Shown one piece after another: positions 14,461 through 22,924 of a stretch of DNA of 64,000 nt. Each line of letters opens with the position of its first letter. Within the stretch, counting starts at the first letter, position 1. Under the pieces are notes generated by a model. The model searched no databases. It had not been told where the DNA came from and was given only the letters and a program-made list of their open reading frames with translations. This DNA comes from Enemella evansiae (GTDB lineage: Bacteria; Pseudomonadota; Alphaproteobacteria; Rhodobacterales; Rhodobacteraceae), in assembly GCA_017255395.1 (NCBI GenBank), contig JAFKDC010000004.1, positions 186,001-250,000 on the forward strand. The letters are read 5' to 3'. A program made the position numbers and the translations under genes.

Positions 14461-17037
14461 TCAGCCCCCTAGCGTCGGGGCGGGGTCCGTGTCGCGGGCG
14501 GCGCGGGCCTCTTCCATGGCCCGCGCCACGGCCTCGGCGTCCCCGCTTTCCGCCGCCATCTCGACGCTGACGAGCGCCGCGCGCAGGCCGGTCTGGCCAA
14601 AGGCCGCCGCGCTGCCAGCCACCCTGTGGGCCTCGTCCGCCAGGTCGTCGAAGGGGGTGGCGGCCAGATCGAGGGCAAGGAGGGCATCGACCTCGGACTG
14701 GTAGCGCGCCATCAGGGCGGCCAGAGGCGAGGGCGGTGGTGCCGCTCCGGCGCCCTGCGGGGCGGCGTTGATTTCTGCCGCTTGGGGCCGGAGGGGCTGT
14801 CCGGGCGTTTCGGCTGGTGCCGCCGCCGGATCGGGCGGCGGGGCCTGCGCGGCGAAGCGGGCGATGACCCGGGCAAGGCTGTCCGGGGACAGCGGCTTGG
14901 CCAGAAAACCGGTCATCCCCGCGGCCACGAACCTGTCCCGTGCTTCGGGCAGAACATTGGCCGAGACCGCGATGATCGGGGTGGCCGCGTTCGGACCCGC
15001 GCCCGCCCGGATGGCGCGCGTGGCGTCCAGCCCGTTCAGGACCGGCATTCGGACATCCATCAGGATCATGTCGAAGGGCTCTGCACCGGCCAGCGCTACC
15101 GCGGCCCGGCCGTCCCGCGCCTCGGTGACGGAATGGCCAAGGTCGCGCAGCATGTGCCGTGCAAGGTCGAGGTTGATCTCGTTGTCTTCCACCAGGAGAA
15201 TCCGGCAGGGTGCGGTGTCGGGGGGCGGCGCCTCTGGCCTGTCGGTGTCCGGCGCCGGTGCCTCTGCCAGGGTCACGGGGAAGCGCACCCAGAAGGCGCT
15301 GCCTTCGCCCGGCGTGCTTTCGACGCCGATCTCGCCGCCCAGGGCCTGCATGAAGCGCCGCGCGATCCCGAGGCCAAGCCCGGTGCCGCCCACCGTGGAC
15401 GCCTCGGCCCCGCCGATGGTGTGAAAGTCGTCGAAGACCTTGCCCAGCTCCTCTTTGGCGATGCCGATGCCGGTGTCGATCACGCGGATCTCGACCATTT
15501 GCCGGGTGTCGTCTTCCGGCGGCAGGGTTTCGGCTTCGATCTGGATGCGCCCGTCGCGGGTGAACTTGATGGCATTGCCGACGAGGTTCACCAGCACCTG
15601 ACGCAGCCGAGAGGCATCCACACGCACCCATGTCAGGGCCGCGCCGGACCATTCCCAGCCGATGCGGTTGCCGCCCGCCATGGCGGCGCTGGCCTGCGCG
15701 TCGACGATGTCCTGCAAAAGCTGGCCAAGGTGGACGGTGTCCTCTTGTGCCTTGACGGCCCCGGCCTCGAACCGGGCCACGTCGAGCACCGCGTCGACGT
15801 GATGCATCAGCAATGCGCCCGAGATGTCCATATTGCGCAGATGGTGAGCCTGCTGGCTGTTCAGGGGCGTCTTCTTCAGCAGGGCGAGGTTGCCCAGAAG
15901 ACCGTTCAGGGGTGTGCGGATCTCGTGGGTCATCATGGCGAGGAATTCTGCCTTGGCCTTCTCTCCGGCCAGCGCCCGGTCGCGCGACTCCATGATCTCG
16001 GTCTCTGCGGCGACCCGGTGCGAGATGTCGCGCAGGAAGCCGATGACGACCTCTTCGCCCCCGGCGCGGGCCTTTTGCAGGGCCAGTTCCACCGGAAAGA
16101 CCTCGCCGTTACGGCGCCGGGCTTCCAGCCGCACGCGGCCATGGTCCACCACCTTCGCCTCTCCGGTCTCACGCATCCGCGCCATGCCTTCCTCGTGCGC
16201 GGCGCGGAAGTGGTCGGGGACGACGATGTCCGCGAGGTTTTTCCCGTAGACCTCTTCGTAGCGGTAGCCGAATGTCCGCTCGGCGGCCGGGTTGAATGTC
16301 AGGATGCGTCCCTGCATGTCGGCCACGATCACCGCGTCGAGCGAGGTATCGAGGATGGTGTTGAGCCGGGCATAGGCTTCGGCAAGCTGCTTGCCGCGCC
16401 GTTCCGTTTGCAGCCCGGCCCGCCGTATCCGGGCGATTGCCACGATCAACGCCAGAAGCATCGTCGCGGTCAGCAGGGCGAGCCGCAGCAGGGTATCGGC
16501 AACCGACGTGCGGCTTTCGTCCGAGTTCCGCGCGAAATACTGAAGGCCCGTCGTCGCAAGGTTGCGCAGGGGCAGGCGCATGGCATCCGCCTCTGTCAAG
16601 AGGCGGGGCAGGGCGATGGCCAGATCGCCCCGGGGGCCGTCGATGACGGGGATCATCGCGTCCAGCCGGTCCCGGATGTCCGCCACGGGCTCTGCAAAGC
16701 CGGGTATCGTCCGCAACTCGGTATAAAGCTGCCCCGTGGCGAGCGTGGTCATGCGACTGTAGAAGACATCGAAGTCGATCACGACACGGCCGAGTTCGGC
16801 CTCCCCGGCCTCGGGGTGCAGGGCGGCGATCAGCGCCGAGCGGAATTCGAGAAATTCGACTTCGGTCTGGGACAGAACCCAATGGGTGTTGTCGGAGCTG
16901 GCGGTGCTGAGAAGGCGGAACTCGCGCAGCACCTCGAAAACCAGAAAGCCCGCCGCCAGGATGGCGGCGAGCAGGGCAGCGGCCAAAGAGATGCGCATGC
17001 CCCTGGAGGCCGGGCGCCCGCCGTCCCGCCCCGTCAT
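14461..17037 (-). CDS. Hybrid sensor histidine kinase with PAS, receiver and Hpt domains
   Basis: 858 aa. Order: TM segment (about 14-36), periplasmic sensor region, second TM (about 182-205), PAS (about 225-345), HisKA with MTHEIRTP (phospho-His near 371), HATPase, a receiver with phospho-acceptor Asp near 661 (MILMDVRMP) and a C-terminal Hpt domain with AHRVAGS (His near 804). It can run a full His-Asp-His relay to a separate response regulator, most simply the LuxR-type one at 19328. The start at 17037 makes an ATGA overlap with the SUOX-fold gene upstream, so the two are co-translated. Its placement amid the exopolysaccharide genes suggests control of their transcription. Confidence 0.93.
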   Translation of the reverse strand: MTGRDGGRPASRGMRISLAAALLAAILAAGFLVFEVLREFRLLSTASSDNTHWVLSQTEVEFLEFRSALIAALHPEAGEAELGRVVIDFDVFYSRMTTLATGQLYTELRTIPGFAEPVADIRDRLDAMIPVIDGPRGDLAIALPRLLTEADAMRLPLRNLATTGLQYFARNSDESRTSVADTLLRLALLTATMLLALIVAIARIRRAGLQTERRGKQLAEAYARLNTILDTSLDAVIVADMQGRILTFNPAAERTFGYRYEEVYGKNLADIVVPDHFRAAHEEGMARMRETGEAKVVDHGRVRLEARRRNGEVFPVELALQKARAGGEEVVIGFLRDISHRVAAETEIMESRDRALAGEKAKAEFLAMMTHEIRTPLNGLLGNLALLKKTPLNSQQAHHLRNMDISGALLMHHVDAVLDVARFEAGAVKAQEDTVHLGQLLQDIVDAQASAAMAGGNRIGWEWSGAALTWVRVDASRLRQVLVNLVGNAIKFTRDGRIQIEAETLPPEDDTRQMVEIRVIDTGIGIAKEELGKVFDDFHTIGGAEASTVGGTGLGLGIARRFMQALGGEIGVESTPGEGSAFWVRFPVTLAEAPAPDTDRPEAPPPDTAPCRILLVEDNEINLDLARHMLRDLGHSVTEARDGRAAVALAGAEPFDMILMDVRMPVLNGLDATRAIRAGAGPNAATPIIAVSANVLPEARDRFVAAGMTGFLAKPLSPDSLARVIARFAAQAPPPDPAAAPAETPGQPLRPQAAEINAAPQGAGAAPPPSPLAALMARYQSEVDALLALDLAATPFDDLADEAHRVAGSAAAFGQTGLRAALVSVEMAAESGDAEAVARAMEEARAARDTDPAPTLGG

Positions 17038-17546
17038 TCGACCACGGTCACACGATCGAGTTGCCAGATGCTGCGCGAATAGATCACTTCTGTCCGGTAT
17101 TTCGGGTCGGATGCGTAGGGATAGATCACCCACAGCGGCCCCTTGTCCCGGCGCGACATGGGTTTGCCGTCCATGGCATAGGCGATGATCGGTCCGTCTT
17201 CGGTTGCGTCCGCGCGCGGGATCTCGACCGTGTAGTCGTTGATCGCGGTGGCGGATACGTCCGCGCCTTCTGCCCCGACAGCCGCGAGCAGGGTTTCAAG
17301 CAGGACGCCGGTGAAGCGGTGGGACCCCGGGGTCCAGATTGTGTCGGTGACGACATCCGTCTCGCCAAGCGCCTGAAGCATCGAGAGGTCGAACTGCGCC
17401 GTCTCGCCGACATTGGTCACGGCGATATTGCCGGAGACCGTCAGCAGGACCGGACCTTCTGGCGCGGGCAGGGTCTGCGCCCCGGCTTGGGCCACGAGGC
17501 CGGTCAGCGACAGGACGAGGGCGAAGATATGAGCAATTCGGAACAT
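17034..17546 (-). CDS. Periplasmic SUOX-fold (molybdopterin-binding-like) protein lacking cysteine
   Basis: 170 aa with a cleavable signal peptide (about residues 1-24, ending AGA-QT). The mature part resembles the oxidoreductase molybdopterin-binding domain (SUOX fold): GSHRFTGVLLETLL, TAINDYTVEIPRAD, and SRRDKGPLWVIYP. Catalytic members ligate molybdenum through a cysteine, but this protein contains no cysteine at all, so it is unlikely to be a molybdoenzyme. Its gene overlaps that of the hybrid histidine kinase (ATGA), which suggests an extracytoplasmic sensing partner. The start at 17546 has a GGAG site 8 bp upstream; a longer frame to 17603 lacks one. An exopolysaccharide-locus operator lies 78 bp upstream. 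Confidence 0.8.
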   Translation of the reverse strand: MFRIAHIFALVLSLTGLVAQAGAQTLPAPEGPVLLTVSGNIAVTNVGETAQFDLSMLQALGETDVVTDTIWTPGSHRFTGVLLETLLAAVGAEGADVSATAINDYTVEIPRADATEDGPIIAYAMDGKPMSRRDKGPLWVIYPYASDPKYRTEVIYSRSIWQLDRVTVVE

Positions 17547-17623
17547 GGGCGGGACTCCTGGATGCATGATGCGATTTTGCCACGGCGCTGCCAAGACGGT
17601 CACCGGGACTTCGGGATCGGACG

Positions 17624-17641
17624 CCTATCCATCCGGATAGG
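17624..17641. promoter_or_regulatory. Exopolysaccharide-locus operator, site B (perfect)
   Basis: CCTATCC-ATCC-GGATAGG is a perfect 18-bp inverted repeat with 7-bp arms and a 4-bp centre. It lies upstream of the SUOX-fold/hybrid kinase operon, in the gap after the glycosyltransferase fusion gene. Confidence 0.65.
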
Positions 17642-17660
17642 ACTGCGCCGTGACGGGGGG

Positions 17661-19040
17661 TCAATAGGCTCCGCGTCCGCTGACGACGGCCCGCGCCGTC
17701 ATGGCGAGGATCAGCAGGTCGACGATCAGGCCGCGGGAGCGGACATAGGCCACATCCATGTCCACCATCTTGTCAAAGCCGATGTCCGCACGCCCGGCCA
17801 CCTGCCAGAGCCCGGTGATGCCGGGGCGCACGGACAGCCGCTCCAGCGCCGCCGCCGGGTATGCCGCGACCTCGGAGGGCAGGGCGGGGCGCGGCCCGAC
17901 AAGAGACATCTGCCCGAACAGGACGTTGAGGATCTGCGGCAGCTCGTCCAGAGAGGTGCGCCGCAGGATGCGCCCCATGCGCGTCACCCGGGGATCCTGC
18001 CGCGCCTTGAAGCACAGCCCGTCGCGATCCGACTGCGCGCGGACCTCGGCCAGCCGGGCCTCGGCGTCCCTGTACATGCTGCGGAACTTCAGGATGGTGA
18101 AGGGCCGCCCGTCGCGTCCGACCCGGATCTGCCGGAACAGGGCCGGACCGGGGCTGTCGAGGCGGATCAGCAGGGCGATCAGGATCAGCAGCGGCGCAAT
18201 CAGCGCGATCAGCGCGGCGCTTCCCACCAGGTCGAAGGCCCGTTTGGCACGCATCTCGGGGCGGGATTGCCGCATCGCATGGTGGACCGCCCGCGCCATG
18301 AAGGTCACGTTGCCCAACAGGTAGCGCCGGGCCATGCGGCGGGGCTCCTGCAACAGCCGCCAGAGCCATTCCATCTTGGCCTGCCGCAGCCAGAGCGGCG
18401 CCCGCGCGACGTTACCGGCGAGAAAGTCGAAGAGGGCACCGACCCCCATGACGAGTTTCGCGTCCAGCTGTTGGCGGTGCGCGTCGATCCACAGTTCCTG
18501 CCTGGGGACGCCCATGGCGACGAGCACGATATCGGCGCTCGAGTCGTTGATCCGGGCAATCGCCTCGTCCGTATCCTGCGCCCCGTCGTACCCGTCCCGC
18601 GTGCCCGCGATGCGCAGTCCGGGAATGTCGCGCGCCAGCCGCCGCGCCGCACGCTCTGCCGTGCCGGGCGCCGCACCGAAGAGGAACACCGAAAGACCCC
18701 TCTCGCGGGCCTGCTGCAACAGCTTCGGCGTGAAATCCGTGCCGTTCAGGTTCTCGGTCGGAAGGCTGCCGGTCATCCGCGCGGCCAGTTCCACGCCGAT
18801 GCCGTCGGGCAGAATGCAGCTGGCCCGGGCAAGGGCGTCGCGATAGCGCCGGTCGGCTTCGCGCAGGTTGGCGCAATGCGCGTTCAGGAAGAACACGCTG
18901 TGCCGCTCGCCGTTCAGCAGGCGCGCGATGACCTCTGGGGCGCCGGTATCGGCCAGCGGCAGGCCCAGCACCGTCCGCGTGGGCAGGGCCGTGGCGGGTT
19001 CGCAGGGTTCAAGGAAACGGGCGGCATGGATCGGGATCAT
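17661..19040 (-). CDS. Fusion of a WecG/TagA/CpsF (GT26) glycosyltransferase with an initiating sugar-phosphate transferase
   Basis: 459 aa. Residues about 25-205 are a WecG/TagA/CpsF enzyme: FFLNAHCANLREADRRY, SCILPDGIGVELAARM, GTDFTPKLL, and VAMGVPRQELWI. Residues about 250-459 are a bacterial sugar transferase of the WbaP/ExoY type: a membrane hairpin (LVGSAALIALIAPLLILIAL), then GRDGRPFTILKFRSM, RRTSLDELPQILNVL, SLVGPRPALPSE and RPGITGLWQVAGR. The C-terminal part should load the first sugar-1-phosphate on undecaprenyl phosphate and the N-terminal part add the second sugar. These are usually separate proteins. The start at 19040 has an AAAGG site; the frame extends upstream without sense. 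It is divergent from the response regulator gene. Confidence 0.9.
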   Translation of the reverse strand: MIPIHAARFLEPCEPATALPTRTVLGLPLADTGAPEVIARLLNGERHSVFFLNAHCANLREADRRYRDALARASCILPDGIGVELAARMTGSLPTENLNGTDFTPKLLQQARERGLSVFLFGAAPGTAERAARRLARDIPGLRIAGTRDGYDGAQDTDEAIARINDSSADIVLVAMGVPRQELWIDAHRQQLDAKLVMGVGALFDFLAGNVARAPLWLRQAKMEWLWRLLQEPRRMARRYLLGNVTFMARAVHHAMRQSRPEMRAKRAFDLVGSAALIALIAPLLILIALLIRLDSPGPALFRQIRVGRDGRPFTILKFRSMYRDAEARLAEVRAQSDRDGLCFKARQDPRVTRMGRILRRTSLDELPQILNVLFGQMSLVGPRPALPSEVAAYPAAALERLSVRPGITGLWQVAGRADIGFDKMVDMDVAYVRSRGLIVDLLILAMTARAVVSGRGAY

Positions 19041-19206
19041 GGCAGGGACCTTTCGACGGGGGGCAGGGTTTCCCCGACAAGAGCCGAGCCGCCTCTCGCG
19101 GGCAATTCCGCGCCGGGATGGGTGCCGCGGGCTTGCGGGTCGAAGGGGACGCCAAAGCGCCGCAAGATCCTCCCCCTGGCGTTTCGCGCCATCCGGAATT
19201 GGCAAG

Positions 19207-19225
19207 GCTACCCCAAAGGGATAGA
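19207..19225. promoter_or_regulatory. Degenerate copy of the exopolysaccharide-locus operator, site D
   Basis: GCTACCC-CAAAG-GGATAGA resembles the CCTATCC/GGATAGG dyad with three mismatches and a 5-bp centre. It lies in the 287-bp gap between the divergent glycosyltransferase fusion and response regulator genes. Sequence following it (GACAGGTGGC) is shared with site A. Confidence 0.35.
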
Positions 19226-19327
19226 CAGGTGGCGCGAATACCCCCTAGCGGGATTGCCGGCCTGCGCTATCCGTTCTTGGTTGACCGCCCGCCCACCGCT
19301 TCACCGCCGATGACCGGAAGACGATTG

Positions 19328-19942
19328 ATGAGAGTTCTGATTGCCGACGACCATGACCTGCTGCGCGACACGCTGATCGCCTTTCTCGGTGCCGAGGAGG
19401 GTATCGAACTTGGCAGCGCGGCCACCTTCGACGAGGCGGTGCGCCGCATCGAGGAGGACGCGCCCTACGATCTGGTCCTGCTCGACTACAAGATGCCCGG
19501 CATGGACGGGCTGGAGGGGCTCCGGCGGGCCCTGACCCTGCAGGGTGGCCAGCGTGTCGCCCTGATCTCGGGGCAGGCGACGCGCGAGATCGCCGAAGAG
19601 GCGCTGTCCGTCGGCGCGGCGGGTTTCGTGCCCAAGACGCTGCCCGCGAAATCGCTGGTCAACGCGGTGCGCTTCATGGCCATGGGCGAGCAATATGCGC
19701 CCATCGACTTCATGACCGCACCGGAGAAGGCCGAGACGCATCCTTTGGTCGACAAGCTGACGCCGCGCGAGTTGCAGGTGCTTGAGGGCCTCTCAGAGGG
19801 CAAGTCCAACAAGGAGATCGCGCGCGATCTCGACCTGACGGAGCCGACGATCAAGCTGCACATGAAGACGCTCTACCGCAAGCTCGAGGTCAACAACCGC
19901 ACGCAGGCGGCGATCATCGCGCGCGAGGAAAAACTGTTCTGA
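19328..19942 (+). CDS. LuxR/NarL-family response regulator of the exopolysaccharide locus
   Basis: 204 aa. A receiver domain (VLIADDHDLLRDTL; phospho-acceptor Asp53 in LVLLDYKMPG; conserved Lys in FVPKTLP) is followed by a LuxR-type HTH (LTPRELQVLEGLSEGKSNKEIARDL and TIKLHMKTLYRKL). The HTH would bind DNA as a dimer once phosphorylated. The hybrid kinase at 14461-17037 is the obvious partner. The start at 19328 has GGAAG 8 bp upstream; an in-frame ATG at 19310 would add six residues. The gene is flanked by copies of the CCTATCC-N4-GGATAGG dyad on both sides, which makes it the leading candidate to bind that motif. Confidence 0.92.
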   Translation: MRVLIADDHDLLRDTLIAFLGAEEGIELGSAATFDEAVRRIEEDAPYDLVLLDYKMPGMDGLEGLRRALTLQGGQRVALISGQATREIAEEALSVGAAGFVPKTLPAKSLVNAVRFMAMGEQYAPIDFMTAPEKAETHPLVDKLTPRELQVLEGLSEGKSNKEIARDLDLTEPTIKLHMKTLYRKLEVNNRTQAAIIAREEKLF

Positions 19943-19944
19943 AC

Positions 19945-19962
19945 CCTATCCGATGGGGTAGG
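19945..19962. promoter_or_regulatory. Exopolysaccharide-locus operator, site C
   Basis: CCTATCC-GATG-GGGTAGG is the same 18-bp dyad with one mismatch in the right arm. It begins 3 bp after the response regulator stop codon and lies 91 bp upstream of the Wzz-like gene start. Confidence 0.6.
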
Positions 19963-20052
19963 CACGGGGCCAAAGACGCCGCGAAACCCGCCCGACGCGC
20001 GGCTGAGCCGGACGGGCCGTCGGGGTAAGACATCCGCAAAGGAGTTTGCCGG

Positions 20053-21507
20053 ATGTCCGTTGCCACCGATCCCGTTCTGCCCCGACGCAGTTTCCCGAGT
20101 GTCGCCCTGTGGCGGTCGCGTCCCGCGGCGGGGCGCATCCTGCGTGGCGGGCGCCTGTCCGATGCCGGGCGGCTGCCGCGCTACCTGCTTCTGGCCTTTG
20201 CCGGGCTGGGTGCGATCTGGGGGCCGATCACCGGCTACCTGATGACCGCGCCGCCGGTCTATGACAGCGCGATGTCGCTGATCCTGCCGGGGTCCGGGGC
20301 CGCGTCCTCGGTCAACCTCGCGAATATCGGGCAGGCCTCGACCCATGCGAATTCCGCCTTCGCCAGCAGTGCCATCAGCCCGACCGAAACCTACAAGCGC
20401 CTGCTGACCGCCGACCGTGTCCTGCGCGACGCGGCGGCGCGGGTCGGCCTGTCCGACCGCGACTTCGGGCGGCCCAAGGTCAAGCTGGTCGATCAGACCG
20501 CCTTCATCCACGTGCAGATGACCGCCGCAGACGCCGGGGCGGTGCAGCGCCGCCTTCAGGCCCTGCTGGAGGCCTTCATGGAAGAGATCGACCGCCTGCG
20601 CAGCGACGAGCAGGATGCACGGGAAACCGGCGGGCTGGACGCGATCCGCGACTATCGCGACTCGGTCGCGCGCACGCGCGCCGACATCGATGCCCTGCGC
20701 GCCGAGACCGGCCTGCATTCCGCCGAGCAGTTCGAGCGCCTTGTGGATGAGGCTGACGGCCTTGCCCAGCGGATCGCGGTCCTTCAGGCGGAATTGCAGA
20801 TGGCGCAGAGCACCGTGGCCGGGATGGAGGCCCGGCTGGGCACCAGTGCCGACGGTGCGGCGCTGATCCTGCGCCTGAACGGCGACCAGACCTATCGCGC
20901 GCTGATGCAGACCATGGCAGAGGCCGCCTCTGTGCTGTCCGACGCCGAAGCCCGCTACGGGCCAAGACACCCCGAAGTCGAGGCCGCCGCCGCGACCCAT
21001 CGCGATGCCAGACGCAAGGTCGCGGCGCGCGCCGAGGATCTGACCGGCAGCCCCATTGTGCCCGAGCGCACCGAGGCGGACGGGCGCGGCGCGCTGCTGA
21101 CGGACCTGGTCCGGCAAGAGGCGGCGCGGGCGGGCCTTGCCGCGCAGCTGGCCACGCTGCGGGAGCAGTACGAGAGCGAAACCGCCCGGCTGAAAAGGCT
21201 CGCGCCGCTGGCGACCCGCCTCGATGACCTGCAACGCGATCTCGACGTCGCCGAAGCGGTCTTTGCCTCGGCGATCGCGCGCAGCCAGTCGCAGCGGACG
21301 GATGTCTATGCCTCTTATCCCCTCGTGCAGGTGCTGGAGGACCCGACCCTGCCCGACAGGCCCTCTTCCCCGAACCTCAAGCTGTCCCTGGCGGCCGGCA
21401 TCGCCGCCTCGCTCATGCTTGGCCTGGCGCTGGCGCTGGGATGGTTGCGCCGGGCGATCATCACCGGCCTGACCCGTGGCGCGGGAGAGCGTCGTGACCC
21501 GGCCTGA
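20053..21507 (+). CDS. Wzz-like chain-length determinant / polysaccharide co-polymerase
   Basis: 484 aa. A first TM (about residues 42-62, LLLAFAGLGAIWGPITGYLM) and a second near the C-terminus (about 452-474) enclose a long periplasmic coiled-coil region rich in Arg, Ala and Glu (two helical blocks, about 180-270 and 340-420). This is the PCP/Wzz layout that governs chain length. No Walker motifs follow the second TM, so the BY-kinase domain found in Wzc/ExoP is absent here. GGAG lies 8 bp upstream of the ATG. The end overlaps the Wzy-like gene by 14 bp, and site C of the locus operator is in its promoter region. Confidence 0.88.
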   Translation: MSVATDPVLPRRSFPSVALWRSRPAAGRILRGGRLSDAGRLPRYLLLAFAGLGAIWGPITGYLMTAPPVYDSAMSLILPGSGAASSVNLANIGQASTHANSAFASSAISPTETYKRLLTADRVLRDAAARVGLSDRDFGRPKVKLVDQTAFIHVQMTAADAGAVQRRLQALLEAFMEEIDRLRSDEQDARETGGLDAIRDYRDSVARTRADIDALRAETGLHSAEQFERLVDEADGLAQRIAVLQAELQMAQSTVAGMEARLGTSADGAALILRLNGDQTYRALMQTMAEAASVLSDAEARYGPRHPEVEAAAATHRDARRKVAARAEDLTGSPIVPERTEADGRGALLTDLVRQEAARAGLAAQLATLREQYESETARLKRLAPLATRLDDLQRDLDVAEAVFASAIARSQSQRTDVYASYPLVQVLEDPTLPDRPSSPNLKLSLAAGIAASLMLGLALALGWLRRAIITGLTRGAGERRDPA

Positions 21508-22777
21508 GACGCTGCCAGAGCGGCTGGTCCGCCGCGCCATCACCTGGACCTGGCCGTTCTATGCGCTTGGCGCGCTCTACGTGGTCGGGCCGGTGCTTGC
21601 GTGGTGGCTTGCCGGGCTCGTGGCGCTGTCGCTTTACCTTGGACCGGCGATCCGCCCGGACCTGCGTGCCACCGGCCCGGTGCCGCCGCTTGTCCTGTGC
21701 TGGTGTCTCGGCATGATTGTCATGCTGGTTGCGCTCTGGGCCGGGCACCTGAACTGGGATCTTGGCCTGAAGCAGTCGATCAAATCCTCCATCGGCTGGG
21801 CCAAGGGCTGGGCGCTCATGGCGCTGTTTCCGCTTGCGGGCGCGGTTCTGCCGATCCGGCGGGAAACGCTGGTCCGGGCGCAATGCCGCCTTGGCCTCTG
21901 GACGCTCTGCATCGCCCCGGTGCTGCTGGTAGCCCCCTATATCGGCCTGCCCGAACGCATCTGGACCTCGCCCCTGAAGGCCGTGGGCGGACCGGGGCCA
22001 GAGTATTTCTCGGTCTATTTCTTCACCTTCGACCCGGCGTCCTGGACCCCGCGCTGGCAGTTCTACGCGCCGTGGTCGCCCTTCGCGGCACTGCTGGGCG
22101 TGACCATGGTGCTTTTCGCGCAGGAGGACCGGGACCGGCGCTGGAGGGCGGCGGGCGTGGCGGCGGGGGTCCTGATGATCCTCGCCTCGAAATCCCGCAT
22201 GGGCCTTGTCGGTCTGGTGGCCTGCACCGTCGGGCCGCGCCTCATGCCGCTGATCCTGAGGGGCTGGGCATGGTCGGCGCTGGCGGCGCTGGCGGCCTCC
22301 ATGGCGGTGATCGGCGAGGCACTGGGCCGCAACATCCTTGCCGGGGTCGATGCCTTCAAGTCGGCGCGCGCCGACAGCACCCGGGTGCGCGCGACGCTGC
22401 AACGGATCGCCTCGGACCGCTGGCAGTCAGAGGCCTACTGGTTCGGCCACGGCCGGGTGGAGCCGGGCCCCCATATTGTCGAATACATGCCCATCGGCAG
22501 CCACCATACGTGGTACGGCCTGCTCTTCGTGAAGGGTGTCGTCGGTTTTGTCGCGCTGCTGGTGCCTCTGGTCTGGCAGACCGCCGTCGCGATGATCGAT
22601 GCCGCGCGAGGGCCGCGCGGGCGCCTGCCGCTTGGCCTGTGCATGGTGATCGTGCTGCTGACCTTCGGCGAGAATGTCGAGATCGAGGCCTACCTGCTGT
22701 GGCCCGCGCTGGTCATGCTGGGCATCCATTGTCGCGAAACGGCGGCGGATTCATCCAGCGCCGATCGCGTCCCGTAG
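21494..22777 (+). CDS. Wzy-like polymerase / O-antigen ligase family membrane protein
   Basis: 427 aa, about ten membrane segments with a large extracytoplasmic loop, the architecture of the O-antigen ligase/polymerase (Wzy_C) family. The loop contains HHTWYGLLFVKGVVGF, where the His and the following G are typical for the Wzy_C region (GHGxxxPHNxyl-like). It would join flipped repeat units in the periplasm. I chose the GTG at 21494 because GGGAG lies 6 bp upstream; the frame also allows a GTG at 21476. It overlaps the Wzz-like gene and ends the plus-strand exopolysaccharide operon ahead of two terminator palindromes. Confidence 0.82.
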   Translation: MTRPETLPERLVRRAITWTWPFYALGALYVVGPVLAWWLAGLVALSLYLGPAIRPDLRATGPVPPLVLCWCLGMIVMLVALWAGHLNWDLGLKQSIKSSIGWAKGWALMALFPLAGAVLPIRRETLVRAQCRLGLWTLCIAPVLLVAPYIGLPERIWTSPLKAVGGPGPEYFSVYFFTFDPASWTPRWQFYAPWSPFAALLGVTMVLFAQEDRDRRWRAAGVAAGVLMILASKSRMGLVGLVACTVGPRLMPLILRGWAWSALAALAASMAVIGEALGRNILAGVDAFKSARADSTRVRATLQRIASDRWQSEAYWFGHGRVEPGPHIVEYMPIGSHHTWYGLLFVKGVVGFVALLVPLVWQTAVAMIDAARGPRGRLPLGLCMVIVLLTFGENVEIEAYLLWPALVMLGIHCRETAADSSSADRVP

Positions 22778-22847
22778 GGGCGCGCCCGGTCGGGGAGGCT
22801 TCGGGCGCGCTCCCCGGTCGGGCGCGCGCCTTGATGCCGCGCGGGGG

Positions 22848-22891
22848 AAGGCCCTTCGAAGGGCCTTTGGAAAGCGCCTTCGAAGGCGCTT
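22848..22891. terminator. Twin perfect 20-bp palindromes, bidirectional terminator
   Basis: AAGGCCCTTCGAAGGGCCTT (22848-22867) and AAGCGCCTTCGAAGGCGCTT (22872-22891) are each perfect palindromes with a TTCGAA core, 4 bp apart. They lie between the convergent Wzy-like and quinone-oxidoreductase-like genes. Each RNA copy would form a strong stem flanked by A and T runs in either direction. Confidence 0.75.
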
Positions 22892-22924
22892 CCCGCCCGG
22901 CGCCGGGGTCTGTGCGATCCCGCC

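Noticed and set aside
13217-15652. An 811-codon minus-strand frame across the Wza-like and kinase genes
   Set aside because: It overlaps real genes in other frames and has low-complexity Arg/Gly/Pro composition.
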